From the NCBI GenBank assembly GCA_018396535.1, contig JAGTQC010000003.1, positions 64,988 to 128,987 of the forward strand: a stretch of DNA of 64,000 bases. Direction: 5' to 3'. The position numbers and the translations under genes were made by a program. The stretch is from Candidatus Bathyarchaeota archaeon (GTDB lineage: Archaea > Thermoproteota > CALKCG01 > B24 > DRYS01). Below are positions 45,136-54,178 of the stretch, in pieces. The stretch's first letter is position 1. Each line of letters begins with the position of its first letter. A model generated the notes under the pieces. The model was given only the letters and a program-made list of their open reading frames with translations, did not search any database and was not told the DNA's origin.

Positions 45136-45788
45136 GAGGTAGCGATCTAAAACTCATATATAGGGGTGCTGAAGCCGAGGTTTATGTAGGCTTATGGTAT
45201 GGGAGGAAAGCTGTATTCAAGTATCGTAAACCTAAAAGCTATAGGATAAGGGAGATCGATGAGTATATAAGGAGTAGGAGAACGATACTTGAAGCTAGGA
45301 TTCTGAGAGATGCTAAGAATGCTGGTGTACCATCACCAACGGTATACTATATAGATCCATCTGAAGCTCTACTAGTTATGAGCTATATAGATGGGCTTAG
45401 ACTTAGAGAATACATAAACTCTACGAGTGTAGATGAAGCAGTATCAGTATGTAGAAAGGTAGGCTACTATATAGCTAAACTACATAAAGCAGGTATACAG
45501 CATGGGGATCCGACAACATCTAACATGATACTGGTAGGTGATGGTAGAATATTCCTAATAGACTACGGATTATCACAGTATACATCTAAAGCTGAGGATA
45601 GAGCTGTGGATTTGATACTATTCGAGAGAGCGTTACTGAGCGTGCACTACAAGGTTTACGAATACTGTATGAAGGCTTTCATCGAAGAGTATGAGAGAAT
45701 CCTAGGAGAAGAATTTAGCGAGGTTAAGCAGCGTATAGGTGAGATAAAGGCTAGGGGTAGATATATATCTAGACGCTTAATGAGATAG
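45120..45788 (+). CDS. bud32: Bud32, KEOPS atypical kinase/ATPase
   Basis: A 222-residue piD261/Bud32 protein, which in KEOPS supports t6A synthesis by acting on Kae1. Features are GAEAEVYVG near residue 11, the ATP Lys in AVFKYRKPKSYR, and the long KSYRIREIDEYI stretch typical of Bud32. The catalytic loop IQHGDPTTSNMI (usual HGDLTTSN) and the DFG-equivalent LIDYGLSQY follow. Pro replaces the common Leu in HGDLTT. Start is TTG, overlapping the aKMT-like gene. Other KEOPS subunits (Cgi121, Pcc1) are not in the window. Confidence 0.92.
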   Translation: MASILGGSDLKLIYRGAEAEVYVGLWYGRKAVFKYRKPKSYRIREIDEYIRSRRTILEARILRDAKNAGVPSPTVYYIDPSEALLVMSYIDGLRLREYINSTSVDEAVSVCRKVGYYIAKLHKAGIQHGDPTTSNMILVGDGRIFLIDYGLSQYTSKAEDRAVDLILFERALLSVHYKVYEYCMKAFIEEYERILGEEFSEVKQRIGEIKARGRYISRRLMR

Positions 45789-45862
45789 GTTGCCTACTTG
45801 GTATCCATAGATTTAGGATAGAAAGATTTTTTAGATAGATGCAGCCATAGCTTTAGCCAGAT

Positions 45863-48445
45863 ATGAACATCAGGAAAAACCTTCAGACGTTATTATATGT
45901 GGTGCTCATCATCCTACCTACGATCCTAGTATGCGTTACATCATTATCAGCTGAGCAAGTACCATACGGGCCGTTCCCAGATAGAATCATAATATTTAGG
46001 CATACAGATGAATCCACCGTCGTACCGATGATGGAGAAGGGTGAGATGGATGCATGGCTATACTATCTACGTCTCCCAGAGAATATAAAGAAAGCTGAGG
46101 AATCCCCCTATGTGAAGATAGTTGGTACATATGGAGGAGGCATCCAGCTGCTTGTAAACCCGCTAGAAACGACTGAAGGCTTTAACCCATTCTCTATAAG
46201 AGAAGTTAGAGAAGCTTTAAACTGGCTTATCGATCGTAGCTATATTGTTAGCGAGATATATCATGGTAGGGGTGTTCCTCGATGGACTATGTTCAGAGCT
46301 GTATCACCAGATTATTCTAGGATAGTAGATTTCGCTAAGATACTCGAATCCAGGTATAGCTACGACTTCGAGAAAGCTAAGGTACAGATATTCGAGGCTT
46401 TATCGAAAGCTGGAGCAGAGTACAGAGAAGGGAAATGGTATTATGAAGGTAAGCCTATCACGATAAACTTCCTGATAAGACCTGAAGATGAGAGGAAGGA
46501 TCTAGGAGACTATGTAGCTTCACAGCTTGAGAAGCTAGGATTAACCGTAAACAGGTTGTATAAACCTAGTAGAGATGCATTCCTACTCTGGGGTGCTTTC
46601 GCACCTACTAAGCGTGGCGACTGGCATATATACACCGCTGGATGGGCTTTCACAGCTATAACAGCATACGATGATAGCGATCCATGGTTCTGGTACTCAC
46701 CAGATAACGCACCGCTCTTCGAAGAATATAGCGGCCCACCGCTTCTCAGAGAAGCTATAAACAAGCTTAATAATGCTGAGTATAAGTCTATGGAGGAGAG
46801 ATTAGAGCTCATTAAGAGGATTTGCGAACTAGCTTTAGAAGATGGGGTTCACGTATGGGTTCTAGATCAGCTTCAAATATATCCCTTGAACGCTAGGCTT
46901 GGAAGCTTCGTGACGGATCTCTACGGCGGTACCCAGAGCTTCTGGTTCCTACGCACTCTTAGGCTAGCTGGAGCTACTGGAGGGGATATTAAGCTTGGTA
47001 ATAGAGCGATGTTTATAGAGGGGTTCAACCCTATAGCTGGCTTCTCATGGCTTTACGATGTATACGCATACTATCTCGTAGCTGATCCAGGTGTATTCCC
47101 GCATCCGCATACAGGTATATACATACCTATTAGGGCTGAGTATACGGTTACTACAGCAGGACCTGATGGGAAGCTTGGTGTTCCAGCGGATGCCTTAAAA
47201 TATGATCTATCATCTGAGAGGTTTATCCCTGTCGGTGAGGGTGTTAAAGCTACGAGTAAGGTTACCTTTAAGTTTACACTTGGTAAATGGCATCATGGCC
47301 AGCCTATAACTAAAGCTGATATACTTTACGGTATAGCAGAGACTTTCAAGGTTACGTTGGAAGAATCTCCTCTCTACGATCCGGTTGCAGCATCTCCAGG
47401 TAGAGTGTTATTTACGAGTTTACTTAGAGGTGTTAAGTTTATAGCTGATGATACGGTTGAAGTCTATGTAGATTACTGGCATGTTGATAGTAGCTATATA
47501 GCTAGTATGGCTAGTGTATGGGTTGATACACCGTGGGAGCTGCTAGTATTGATGAATGAAGCTGTCCTCGAGAGGAAGCTTGCATGGTCAGTCGATATGG
47601 CTGATGAATGGGGTGTGGATCAGCTGGACTTAACTAAGGGTCCTTCGATAGAGATCCTTAAAGACATACTGTATAGGCTTGTCGAGGAGAATCGTATACC
47701 ATCCGAGCTTGAAGGGCTAGTATCTTTGGATGAAGCTAGAGTTAGATGGAATGCTCTTAGAAGCTTCTACGAGGCTAGAAAACACTTCTGGGTTAGTAAC
47801 GGTCCATACATATTCGGCTCGGCTGATACTGTAGCTCTACAGATGACTTTCGAAGCTTTTAGAGACTACCCGTTCAGAGCTGATAGATGGGATGGTATGA
47901 TAACTATGAAGGTTCCAGGTGTACGTGTAGTTAAAGCTCCAGAGGATGTTATCCCAGGGTTGGAGGCTACTTTCAACTTAGCAGTCGAAGTAGAGGGTAA
48001 ACCATACGATAGAGCGGTAGTGAAATATCTGCTATTAGATAGCTTAGGTAACCTAGTCGCTTCAGGAATAGCTAAACCTAAAGGTGGAGGAGCCTTCGAT
48101 ATAACCCTTACAGGTATAGAGACTGGTAGACTTGCTTTAGGAACGTATACACTGAAACTTATAGCTGTAGGAGAGGAGGCGGCTCTCCCATCGACATCAT
48201 CCTATACGTTCACCGTTACATCTCCGATCGCATACTTCGAACGTCTAGTTAAAGCTACTAGAGCCGATCTAGAAGCTAGAATTTCGACTATGGAAAGCCG
48301 TGTAAACACTATATCTAGCGATATAGACCGTCTATCCACTACTTTAACAGGTATTCAGAGTACGGTTAACACCGTATTAGCGTTATCGGTGGTAGCTATA
48401 GTCGTAGCTGTAGTAGCTATAGTATTATCGCTACGTAGAAGGTAA
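45863..48445 (+). CDS. ABC transporter substrate-binding protein, family 5, membrane-anchored
   Basis: An 860-residue lipid-facing binding protein for peptides or oligosaccharides. A signal segment (LLYVVLIILPTILVCVTSLS) starts it. Family 5 features include VREALNWLIDRSYIV (about residue 110) and KVTFKFTLGKWHHGQPITKADILYG in the second half, so two lobes are complete. Near residue 680 a beta-sandwich begins (VPGLEATFNLAVEVEGKPYD). The last 70 residues are a coiled coil (MESRVNTISSDIDRLST) and a membrane helix ending in LRRR, the usual anchor of crenarchaeal binding proteins. It precedes the permease genes by 120 bases. Confidence 0.88.
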   Translation: MNIRKNLQTLLYVVLIILPTILVCVTSLSAEQVPYGPFPDRIIIFRHTDESTVVPMMEKGEMDAWLYYLRLPENIKKAEESPYVKIVGTYGGGIQLLVNPLETTEGFNPFSIREVREALNWLIDRSYIVSEIYHGRGVPRWTMFRAVSPDYSRIVDFAKILESRYSYDFEKAKVQIFEALSKAGAEYREGKWYYEGKPITINFLIRPEDERKDLGDYVASQLEKLGLTVNRLYKPSRDAFLLWGAFAPTKRGDWHIYTAGWAFTAITAYDDSDPWFWYSPDNAPLFEEYSGPPLLREAINKLNNAEYKSMEERLELIKRICELALEDGVHVWVLDQLQIYPLNARLGSFVTDLYGGTQSFWFLRTLRLAGATGGDIKLGNRAMFIEGFNPIAGFSWLYDVYAYYLVADPGVFPHPHTGIYIPIRAEYTVTTAGPDGKLGVPADALKYDLSSERFIPVGEGVKATSKVTFKFTLGKWHHGQPITKADILYGIAETFKVTLEESPLYDPVAASPGRVLFTSLLRGVKFIADDTVEVYVDYWHVDSSYIASMASVWVDTPWELLVLMNEAVLERKLAWSVDMADEWGVDQLDLTKGPSIEILKDILYRLVEENRIPSELEGLVSLDEARVRWNALRSFYEARKHFWVSNGPYIFGSADTVALQMTFEAFRDYPFRADRWDGMITMKVPGVRVVKAPEDVIPGLEATFNLAVEVEGKPYDRAVVKYLLLDSLGNLVASGIAKPKGGGAFDITLTGIETGRLALGTYTLKLIAVGEEAALPSTSSYTFTVTSPIAYFERLVKATRADLEARISTMESRVNTISSDIDRLSTTLTGIQSTVNTVLALSVVAIVVAVVAIVLSLRRR

Positions 48446-48565
48446 ATCCACCCTGATCATCCTCTACTACATTTTTTCTCCTCGACATATTTGTTGCCTA
48501 CTCGATAGCTAGTGTGGAGAAAAGTTTATAGGTTAATGTATTAGCTTATGCTATGGTAAATCGGT

Positions 48566-49636
48566 ATGCGGCTGCCGCTAGCGATGTTAAAGTATCTAGC
48601 TAAGCGTATGATACTGTTATTTGCTACGCTCGTAGTAGCTATATATCTAACCATAATCATAGCTAACGCTGGCGGTCTTATAGATGATATATTGAAGGCT
48701 CAGCTTAGATACGAGATAGCGAGTAATCTAGCTAGATCTCCAGGCTGGTCTCAGCTCACTGAGGAGGAACAGAGGAGGATTATAGATGAGAGATTTCAAT
48801 CTGCTATAGAAGCTAAGGGGTTGGATAGACCGTTCCTAGAGCGTACGTTTAAATATCTCATAGATGCCTTAACGTTAAGTCTCGGTAGAGCTCTCTTCAT
48901 AACGAGTGCTAGCGGATCTAAAGCGGTAGGCGATATAATACTGGAGAGGTTGCCGCAAACAGTGCTATTATTCACTACAGGTACCATACTTTACTCCATT
49001 ATAGGTCTCCTCCTAGGATTGTATATGGCTAAACGTCCAGGCGGGTTTTTCGATAGGATATTCTCAGTCTTTGCTGTGGTAACTCAAGTTATACCTCCAT
49101 GGTTCTTCGGTATCCTCTTCATAATGGTGTTCGCATACTATCTCGGATTAGTACCGTTCGGGGGCATGGTGAGTGTACCTCCACCTAGGGATCCTCTGAA
49201 CTATGTACTAGATGTAGCTTACCATATGGCTCTACCGTTATTCACATGGATATTCTCGCTATTCGGTGCTTGGGCGTATATAGCTAGGAACCTTATAGTT
49301 CAGATAGCTGAGGAGGATTTCGTAAACACGGCTAAAGCTAAAGGTCTACCTGAGAATATTGTTATGCGTAGACATGTATTGAGACCTAGCCTCCCGCCTA
49401 TCGTAACGGTTATCTCGTTATCGCTTATAGCTTCATGGCAAGGAGCTATAATAACCGAGACTGTGTTCAACTGGCCTGGTTTAGGTACGTTATTCTATCA
49501 AGCGATAAACTCGTTGGATGCACCTGTAGTTATAGGGTTAACAGTTATATACGCTTACCTACTCGTAGCTACTGTACTCGTACTAGATCTAGTCTATAGT
49601 ATACTAGATCCGAGGATAAGAGCTGGGAGGATTTAG
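48566..49636 (+). CDS. dppB: DppB/OppB-type ABC permease
   Basis: A 356-residue inner-membrane permease with six helices. The first helix (MILLFATLVVAIYLTII) is followed by an outside loop of about 100 residues, then the transport core with VFAVVTQVIPPWFFGIL and the ATPase-contact EAA loop EEDFVNTAKAKGLPENIVMRRH region. A TATA-like AAAGTTTATA lies 40 bases before the ATG, so the permease-ATPase genes can also be transcribed without the binding protein. dppC follows after three bases. Confidence 0.9.
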   Translation: MRLPLAMLKYLAKRMILLFATLVVAIYLTIIIANAGGLIDDILKAQLRYEIASNLARSPGWSQLTEEEQRRIIDERFQSAIEAKGLDRPFLERTFKYLIDALTLSLGRALFITSASGSKAVGDIILERLPQTVLLFTTGTILYSIIGLLLGLYMAKRPGGFFDRIFSVFAVVTQVIPPWFFGILFIMVFAYYLGLVPFGGMVSVPPPRDPLNYVLDVAYHMALPLFTWIFSLFGAWAYIARNLIVQIAEEDFVNTAKAKGLPENIVMRRHVLRPSLPPIVTVISLSLIASWQGAIITETVFNWPGLGTLFYQAINSLDAPVVIGLTVIYAYLLVATVLVLDLVYSILDPRIRAGRI

Positions 49637-49639
49637 ACT

Positions 49640-51022
49640 ATGAGTGCATCTAGGGGGTTACAAGATGTAGCGGATGCCGTACTAAGATCTAAAACCGGTT
49701 TGGTAGGATTATCCATCCTGGTAGCTATGGTGATCTTATCTATCCTAGCTCTAGCATATGTACCTTTCGACGTAGCTAGGGAGTGGAATAACCCATCATT
49801 CTGGCAGCGTAATCCTAGACTTGCCCTACCGAGTTGGATAAATATATTCCTAGGTGGGAGACTCCCGGAGACTATAACACTCTCTAACGATAGCTTCCGT
49901 AAATACTCGTATTATCTTGAAACAGTAGGATTGAAGTATTGTATACTCGAAGCGGATTTATCGTATTCGTATGGAGATTTCCCATCCGAACTGCGTCTCC
50001 TACTCTATATAAAAGGTGAGGAAGCTTTAACAACGGTGAGATGGATTCAACCTAACGGTGTGGATCTAACGGTATGGAAGGGTTCGTTTAAACGTGGTTC
50101 TAATACCATCTACATATCACGTCAGATAGATGTGCGTGAATTTATCAGGGATTCTTTGAAAAAGCTTAATCTTACAATACCATCAACAGTGAATCCTGAG
50201 GTAATCCTATTCGTAGATAATACTATGGTTCATAGCGAACTTACACCGGTTAACGGTAGGTATAGGATTAAGATAGAAGCTGTATCTTCAGATCCGTATA
50301 CGGATGTAGAAGCTGAATTTATAGTCTATGGTAGGGTCTATGGTTTAGCAGGTACTGATGATAAGAGGCGTGATCTATTCGTAGGTCTAGTTTGGGGTGC
50401 ACCTATAGCTTTAGCCTTCGGTTTAATCGCTGCTATAGCTACGAGCCTTCTACAGACGCTTATAGGTTCGTTGAGTGCGTGGTATGGAGGCTTTATCGAT
50501 GAAGCTATCCAGAGGGTTACGGATGTATATATGATAATCCCCTTCCTACCTATACTTATCACTATATCGGTTATATATAGGATAGATATATGGACTCTTC
50601 TACTGGTAGTCGTAGGTTTAAGCTTATTTGGAGGAGCTACTAAGACTGCTAGGAGTATGACATTCCAGATTATGGCTGAGCAGTATATAGAAGCAGCTAT
50701 ATCCTATGGTGCTAGTCGTAGACGTATCCTTCTCCTATACATACTACCTAGGTTGATGCCTTATACTATGGCTAACATAGTATTATCTGTACCAGGCTAT
50801 GTATTCCTCGAAGCAGCTCTAAGCGTATTGGGTCTGGGAGATCCTATGATGCCTACATGGGGTAAGATTATAAGCGATGCCTACTCTGGGGGAGCGGTTG
50901 TGCATGGGTTATGGTGGTGGATACTGCTACCATCAGCTCTTATAATACTTACAGCTATCTCGTTCGCATTCTTAGGGCTAGCTCTAGATAAGGTTGTTAA
51001 TCCTAGGTTGAGGGAGAGGTAG
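49640..51022 (+). CDS. dppC: DppC/OppC-type ABC permease with large external insertion
   Basis: A 460-residue permease, about 170 longer than bacterial DppC. After helix 1 (TGLVGLSILVAMVILSILAL) about 190 polar residues with beta-strand character (EADLSYSYGDFPSEL) lie outside the membrane before the core resumes at FVGLVWGAPIALAFGLIAA. The EAA loop (EQYIEAAISYGASRRRILLL, about residue 340) is intact. Similar insertions occur in archaeal Dpp permeases and may help dock the anchored binding protein. Gaps to both neighbours are under ten bases. Confidence 0.88.
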   Translation: MSASRGLQDVADAVLRSKTGLVGLSILVAMVILSILALAYVPFDVAREWNNPSFWQRNPRLALPSWINIFLGGRLPETITLSNDSFRKYSYYLETVGLKYCILEADLSYSYGDFPSELRLLLYIKGEEALTTVRWIQPNGVDLTVWKGSFKRGSNTIYISRQIDVREFIRDSLKKLNLTIPSTVNPEVILFVDNTMVHSELTPVNGRYRIKIEAVSSDPYTDVEAEFIVYGRVYGLAGTDDKRRDLFVGLVWGAPIALAFGLIAAIATSLLQTLIGSLSAWYGGFIDEAIQRVTDVYMIIPFLPILITISVIYRIDIWTLLLVVVGLSLFGGATKTARSMTFQIMAEQYIEAAISYGASRRRILLLYILPRLMPYTMANIVLSVPGYVFLEAALSVLGLGDPMMPTWGKIISDAYSGGAVVHGLWWWILLPSALIILTAISFAFLGLALDKVVNPRLRER

Positions 51023-51028
51023 AACTGT

Positions 51029-51988
51029 ATGGATAGCCTCTTAAAGGTTAGGGGTTTGAAGCTATACTATAGGACTAGGAGAGGTATCGTTAGAGCTGTT
51101 GATGGTGTTAGCTTCGATCTACGTAGGGGTGAAACTCTAGCTATAGTAGGGGAATCCGGATGTGGTAAATCCTCTATGGCTATAGCTATAATACGGATAC
51201 TCCCTAGAAATATCGATACGTATGATGGTGAGATAATACTGGATGGGGTTGATATTATGAAGATCGATGATGGTAGATTTAGAGAGGAGGTAGCTTGGAG
51301 GAGGATCTCTATGGTATTCCAGGGTGCTATGAATGCTTTAAACCCTGTTATGAAGGTTGGATTCCAGGTTGCGGAGCCTCTGATACTTCATGGTAAAATG
51401 GATAAGGGTGAAGCCTTAGGTAAAGCTAGGACATTACTAGGGTTGGTAGGTCTACCTCCGTTTATAGCTGATAGGTATCCTCATGAACTTAGTGGAGGTA
51501 TGAAGCAGAGGGTTGTTATAGCTATGGCTCTAGCTTTGAATCCAGAAATAGTTATACTAGATGAGCCTACATCTGCGTTAGATGTTATAACTCAAGCTAA
51601 CATAATGAACCTGCTTAAGAAGCTTAAGAAGGAGAGGGGTCTCTCATACATATTTATAACGCATGATCTAGCTCTCGCAAGCGAGCTTGCAGATACAGTC
51701 GCGGTTATGTATGGGGGTAAGATAATGGAATATGGGGCTGCAGAACAGTTATACCTAGATCCGAAGCATCCATACTCTCAGAAGCTACTAGCTAGTATAC
51801 CTACTTTGAGAACTGATAAGAAGCTTGAATTCATACCTGGTGCTCCTCCAGATCTAGTATCTCCTCCACCAGGATGCCGTTTCCATCCTAGATGCCCCTA
51901 CGCTATGCCTGTATGTAGGGAGAGGGAGCCTATACTCGGAGAGGTTGAGAAGGATAGATACGTAGCATGCTGGCTATACGGTGGGTGA
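51029..51988 (+). CDS. dppD: DppD/OppD-type ABC ATPase
   Basis: A 319-residue ATPase subunit. Walker [10 protein letters not shown] (about residue 38), signature [10 protein letters not shown] (about 155), Walker [13 protein letters not shown]-loop FITHDLALA, and the C-terminal oligopeptide-type Fe-S-like Cys motif [18 protein letters not shown]. It pairs with the next ATPase. Two tracts, at the Walker A region and at the C-terminus, are base-for-base identical to that paralogue, whereas the rest is clearly diverged, which points to gene conversion. It overlaps the next gene by eight bases. Confidence 0.92.
   Translation: MDSLLKVRGLKLYYRTRRGIVRAVDGVSFDLRRGETLAIVGESGCGKSSMAIAIIRILPRNIDTYDGEIILDGVDIMKIDDGRFREEVAWRRISMVFQGAMNALNPVMKVGFQVAEPLILHGKMDKGEALGKARTLLGLVGLPPFIADRYPHELSGGMKQRVVIAMALALNPEIVILDEPTSALDVITQANIMNLLKKLKKERGLSYIFITHDLALASELADTVAVMYGGKIMEYGAAEQLYLDPKHPYSQKLLASIPTLRTDKKLEFIPGAPPDLVSPPPGCRFHPRCPYAMPVCREREPILGEVEKDRYVACWLYGG
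51089..51168 (+). repeat. 80-bp exact repeat, copy in dppD (Walker A region)
   Basis: From GTTAGAGCTG to GATGTGGTAA the 80 bases are identical to 52071-52150 in dppF, third codon positions included. Flanks diverge at once on both sides. It encodes the Walker A stretch. Confidence 0.95.
51869..51980 (+). repeat. 112-bp exact repeat, copy at dppD 3' end
   Basis: From CCAGGATGCC to GGCTATACG the 112 bases are identical to 52842-52953 in dppF, including synonymous positions. They code for the C-terminal Cys motif and end just before the stop. Confidence 0.95.
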
Positions 51989-52961
51989 TTTGAGCATAGC
52001 TAATCTACTCGAAGTTCGAAATCTAAGAGTCTGGTTTCCTATAAGAAGGTTGTTTAAAGAACCTTTATTTGTTAGAGCTGTTGATGGTGTTAGCTTCGAT
52101 CTACGTAGGGGTGAAACTCTAGCTATAGTAGGGGAATCCGGATGTGGTAAGACGACTCTAGGTAAGGCATGTCTTAGGCTAGTCGAACCGACATCCGGTT
52201 CGATATTATACGATGGGAGGGATATTACTAGTATACCGGATAAGGAATTGAAGTGGTATCGTAGAGAAGCTCAGATAATATACCAGGATCCATTCAGTAG
52301 TCTAAACCCATTCTTCACAGTATACAAGATTCTGGAGGAGCCTCTAATAGTAAACGAGGTTGGAGATGATAGATCTGAGCTTGTATATAAAGCTCTAGAA
52401 GATGTTAAGCTCACACCGATCGAGGAGTTTGTAGGTAAGTATCCGCATATGCTGAGCGGTGGGCAGAGGCAGAGGGTTGCTATAGCTAGAGCTTTAATCT
52501 TGAAACCGCGTTTCGTAGTAGCTGATGAACCAGTATCTATGCTCGATGTATCGGTTAGGGTAGAGATACTCTACCTTCTCAAAGAATTGCAGGAGAGGTA
52601 TGGTATAGCCTTCCTGTATATAACCCATGATATAGCTACGGTGAAATACTTCTCAGATCGTATAGGAGTTATGTATGCAGGTAACTTTGTCGAATCAGGT
52701 TTGATTAAAACCGTGGTATCGGATCCGCTACACCCGTATACGAAGGCGTTGATAGAAGCTATACCGGATCCGGATCCGAAGAATAGGTTTGTGGAGAGAA
52801 AGGTTGTAGCAGGTGAACCGCCTAACCCTATAGATATACCTCCAGGATGCCGTTTCCATCCTAGATGCCCCTACGCTATGCCTGTATGTAGGGAGAGGGA
52901 GCCTATACTCGGAGAGGTTGAGAAGGATAGATACGTAGCATGCTGGCTATACGATCGGTAG
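51981..52961 (+). CDS. dppF: DppF/OppF-type ABC ATPase
   Basis: A 326-residue second ATPase subunit. Walker [10 protein letters not shown] (about residue 54), Q-loop [10 protein letters not shown], signature [16 protein letters not shown] (about 160), Walker [14 protein letters not shown] (Ala for the usual Leu), H-loop YITHDIATV and the C-terminal motif [18 protein letters not shown] identical to DppD. Start is GTG 51981; TTG 51990 is possible. It ends the transporter operon and converges on the sugar-isomerase-like gene, which may hint at a sugar substrate. Confidence 0.92.
   Translation: MGDLSIANLLEVRNLRVWFPIRRLFKEPLFVRAVDGVSFDLRRGETLAIVGESGCGKTTLGKACLRLVEPTSGSILYDGRDITSIPDKELKWYRREAQIIYQDPFSSLNPFFTVYKILEEPLIVNEVGDDRSELVYKALEDVKLTPIEEFVGKYPHMLSGGQRQRVAIARALILKPRFVVADEPVSMLDVSVRVEILYLLKELQERYGIAFLYITHDIATVKYFSDRIGVMYAGNFVESGLIKTVVSDPLHPYTKALIEAIPDPDPKNRFVERKVVAGEPPNPIDIPPGCRFHPRCPYAMPVCREREPILGEVEKDRYVACWLYDR
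52071..52150 (+). repeat. 80-bp exact repeat, copy in dppF
   Basis: Identical to 51089-51168, lying 982 bases downstream and in the corresponding reading frame. See the dppD copy. Confidence 0.95.
52842..52953 (+). repeat. 112-bp exact repeat, copy at dppF 3' end
   Basis: Identical to 51869-51980, 973 bases downstream. See the dppD copy. Confidence 0.95.
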
Positions 52962-53006
52962 GATAACTAAGAAATGGTATGGTTGGAGATTGTTTAAGCT
53001 ATCCTT

Positions 53007-54170
53007 CTAACCTGTAAGTATTATCTTCTTAACGACGTCTATAATCCTAGCTTGATCGCCAGTCTCCCTAGCCTCCTCCAGCTCATCTCTCCTAGCGTAT
53101 ATTAGTAGAGCTTTCTTCATCAAGTTTCCGAATATCTCTTTACTAAGCTTCATAGCCTTCACCGGATCCATCCTATACGTGAATTGATCCTCTCCAAACC
53201 ATCCATCGTAGCCTATATCTATAGCTGCGTATAGGTAGTCTACGAAACGCCATATATCTCCTGTACCGAATACCCTATCTTCATCGTTACTATGTAGTTT
53301 AGCAGTATTTATATGGAATCCCACTATGGGTACACCCATACCATGTAATGCGTATACTGTGAATGCTGGTTCGACTGCATACATCTGTTCATGCCCATAA
53401 TCTATGGTTACACCCATAACCTTAGACCCCACCTCCTCGTTCACCTTATAGGCTATCCATCCAGCTAGGTGTGTTGTAGGAACTATCATATTCCCCTCTT
53501 TAGGCTCCTTAAGCTTAGCTTCGACACCGAATTTTAGATCAAGCTCTCTACACCTCTTCGAAGCTTGTCTACAAGCATCGAGGAACCATTCGAATTTACG
53601 TAGATAGTTTGATTCGAAGTTGTAATCCCACCCATCCTGACCTGGCCATAGGCTTAGGCTAGGGCTTCCAACTTCTCTAGCTAGATCTGCAGCTTGTAGT
53701 AGTATTTCGAATGCCCTCTCCCTAACCTCTCTTATAGGGTTTGTTACAGATCCAAGCTTCCATCTGGGATCTGTGAACATATTTATATTCATATTCGATA
53801 CCTTGAGGCTAAGCTTTTCGAGGATCGATTTAACCTTCACAACCCTATCCTCATCTATCCTTAGATTCTCATCTAGGAATAGTACATCGTGGAACTCAAC
53901 CCCTTCTATACCTGCTTCAGCTATCCTCTTAAGCTGTGCTTCTATACTCGAATCCAACTCTGGGAAGTATCCTCTAGTAGCGAATCTATCTAGAAAATCT
54001 CCTGCAGACCAGTGTCCAGCTGCGAATTTTATATCGAAATCCTTGAAGAATCTATCCAGTACATCGCCTTCAAGATAACCCTTATACTCTGTTTCAAGCT
54101 TCGCAAGATTATTCTTAGATACCTTCAAGCCGCTATCACCCCGAATAGAAATTGTCGAATCTTTAACCAA
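53007..54170 (-). CDS. Xylose/L-rhamnose isomerase-like TIM barrel
   Basis: A 387-residue protein of the xylose isomerase-like superfamily, closest in look to the L-rhamnose isomerase/xylose isomerase group of about 400 residues. FAAGHWSAGDFLDRFATRG (about residue 50), LSLWPGQDGWDY, VEAKLKEPKEG (metal Glu and Lys), TIDYGHEQM (Asp, His) and HINTAKLHSNDEDRVFGTGD are visible and form a full metal site. It would interconvert aldoses and ketoses. It lies between a transporter operon (convergent) and ABCE1 (upstream on the same strand, eight bases before), the latter probably incidental. Confidence 0.82.
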   Translation of the reverse strand: MVKDSTISIRGDSGLKVSKNNLAKLETEYKGYLEGDVLDRFFKDFDIKFAAGHWSAGDFLDRFATRGYFPELDSSIEAQLKRIAEAGIEGVEFHDVLFLDENLRIDEDRVVKVKSILEKLSLKVSNMNINMFTDPRWKLGSVTNPIREVRERAFEILLQAADLAREVGSPSLSLWPGQDGWDYNFESNYLRKFEWFLDACRQASKRCRELDLKFGVEAKLKEPKEGNMIVPTTHLAGWIAYKVNEEVGSKVMGVTIDYGHEQMYAVEPAFTVYALHGMGVPIVGFHINTAKLHSNDEDRVFGTGDIWRFVDYLYAAIDIGYDGWFGEDQFTYRMDPVKAMKLSKEIFGNLMKKALLIYARRDELEEARETGDQARIIDVVKKIILTG

Positions 54171-54178
54171 TATTAAAC

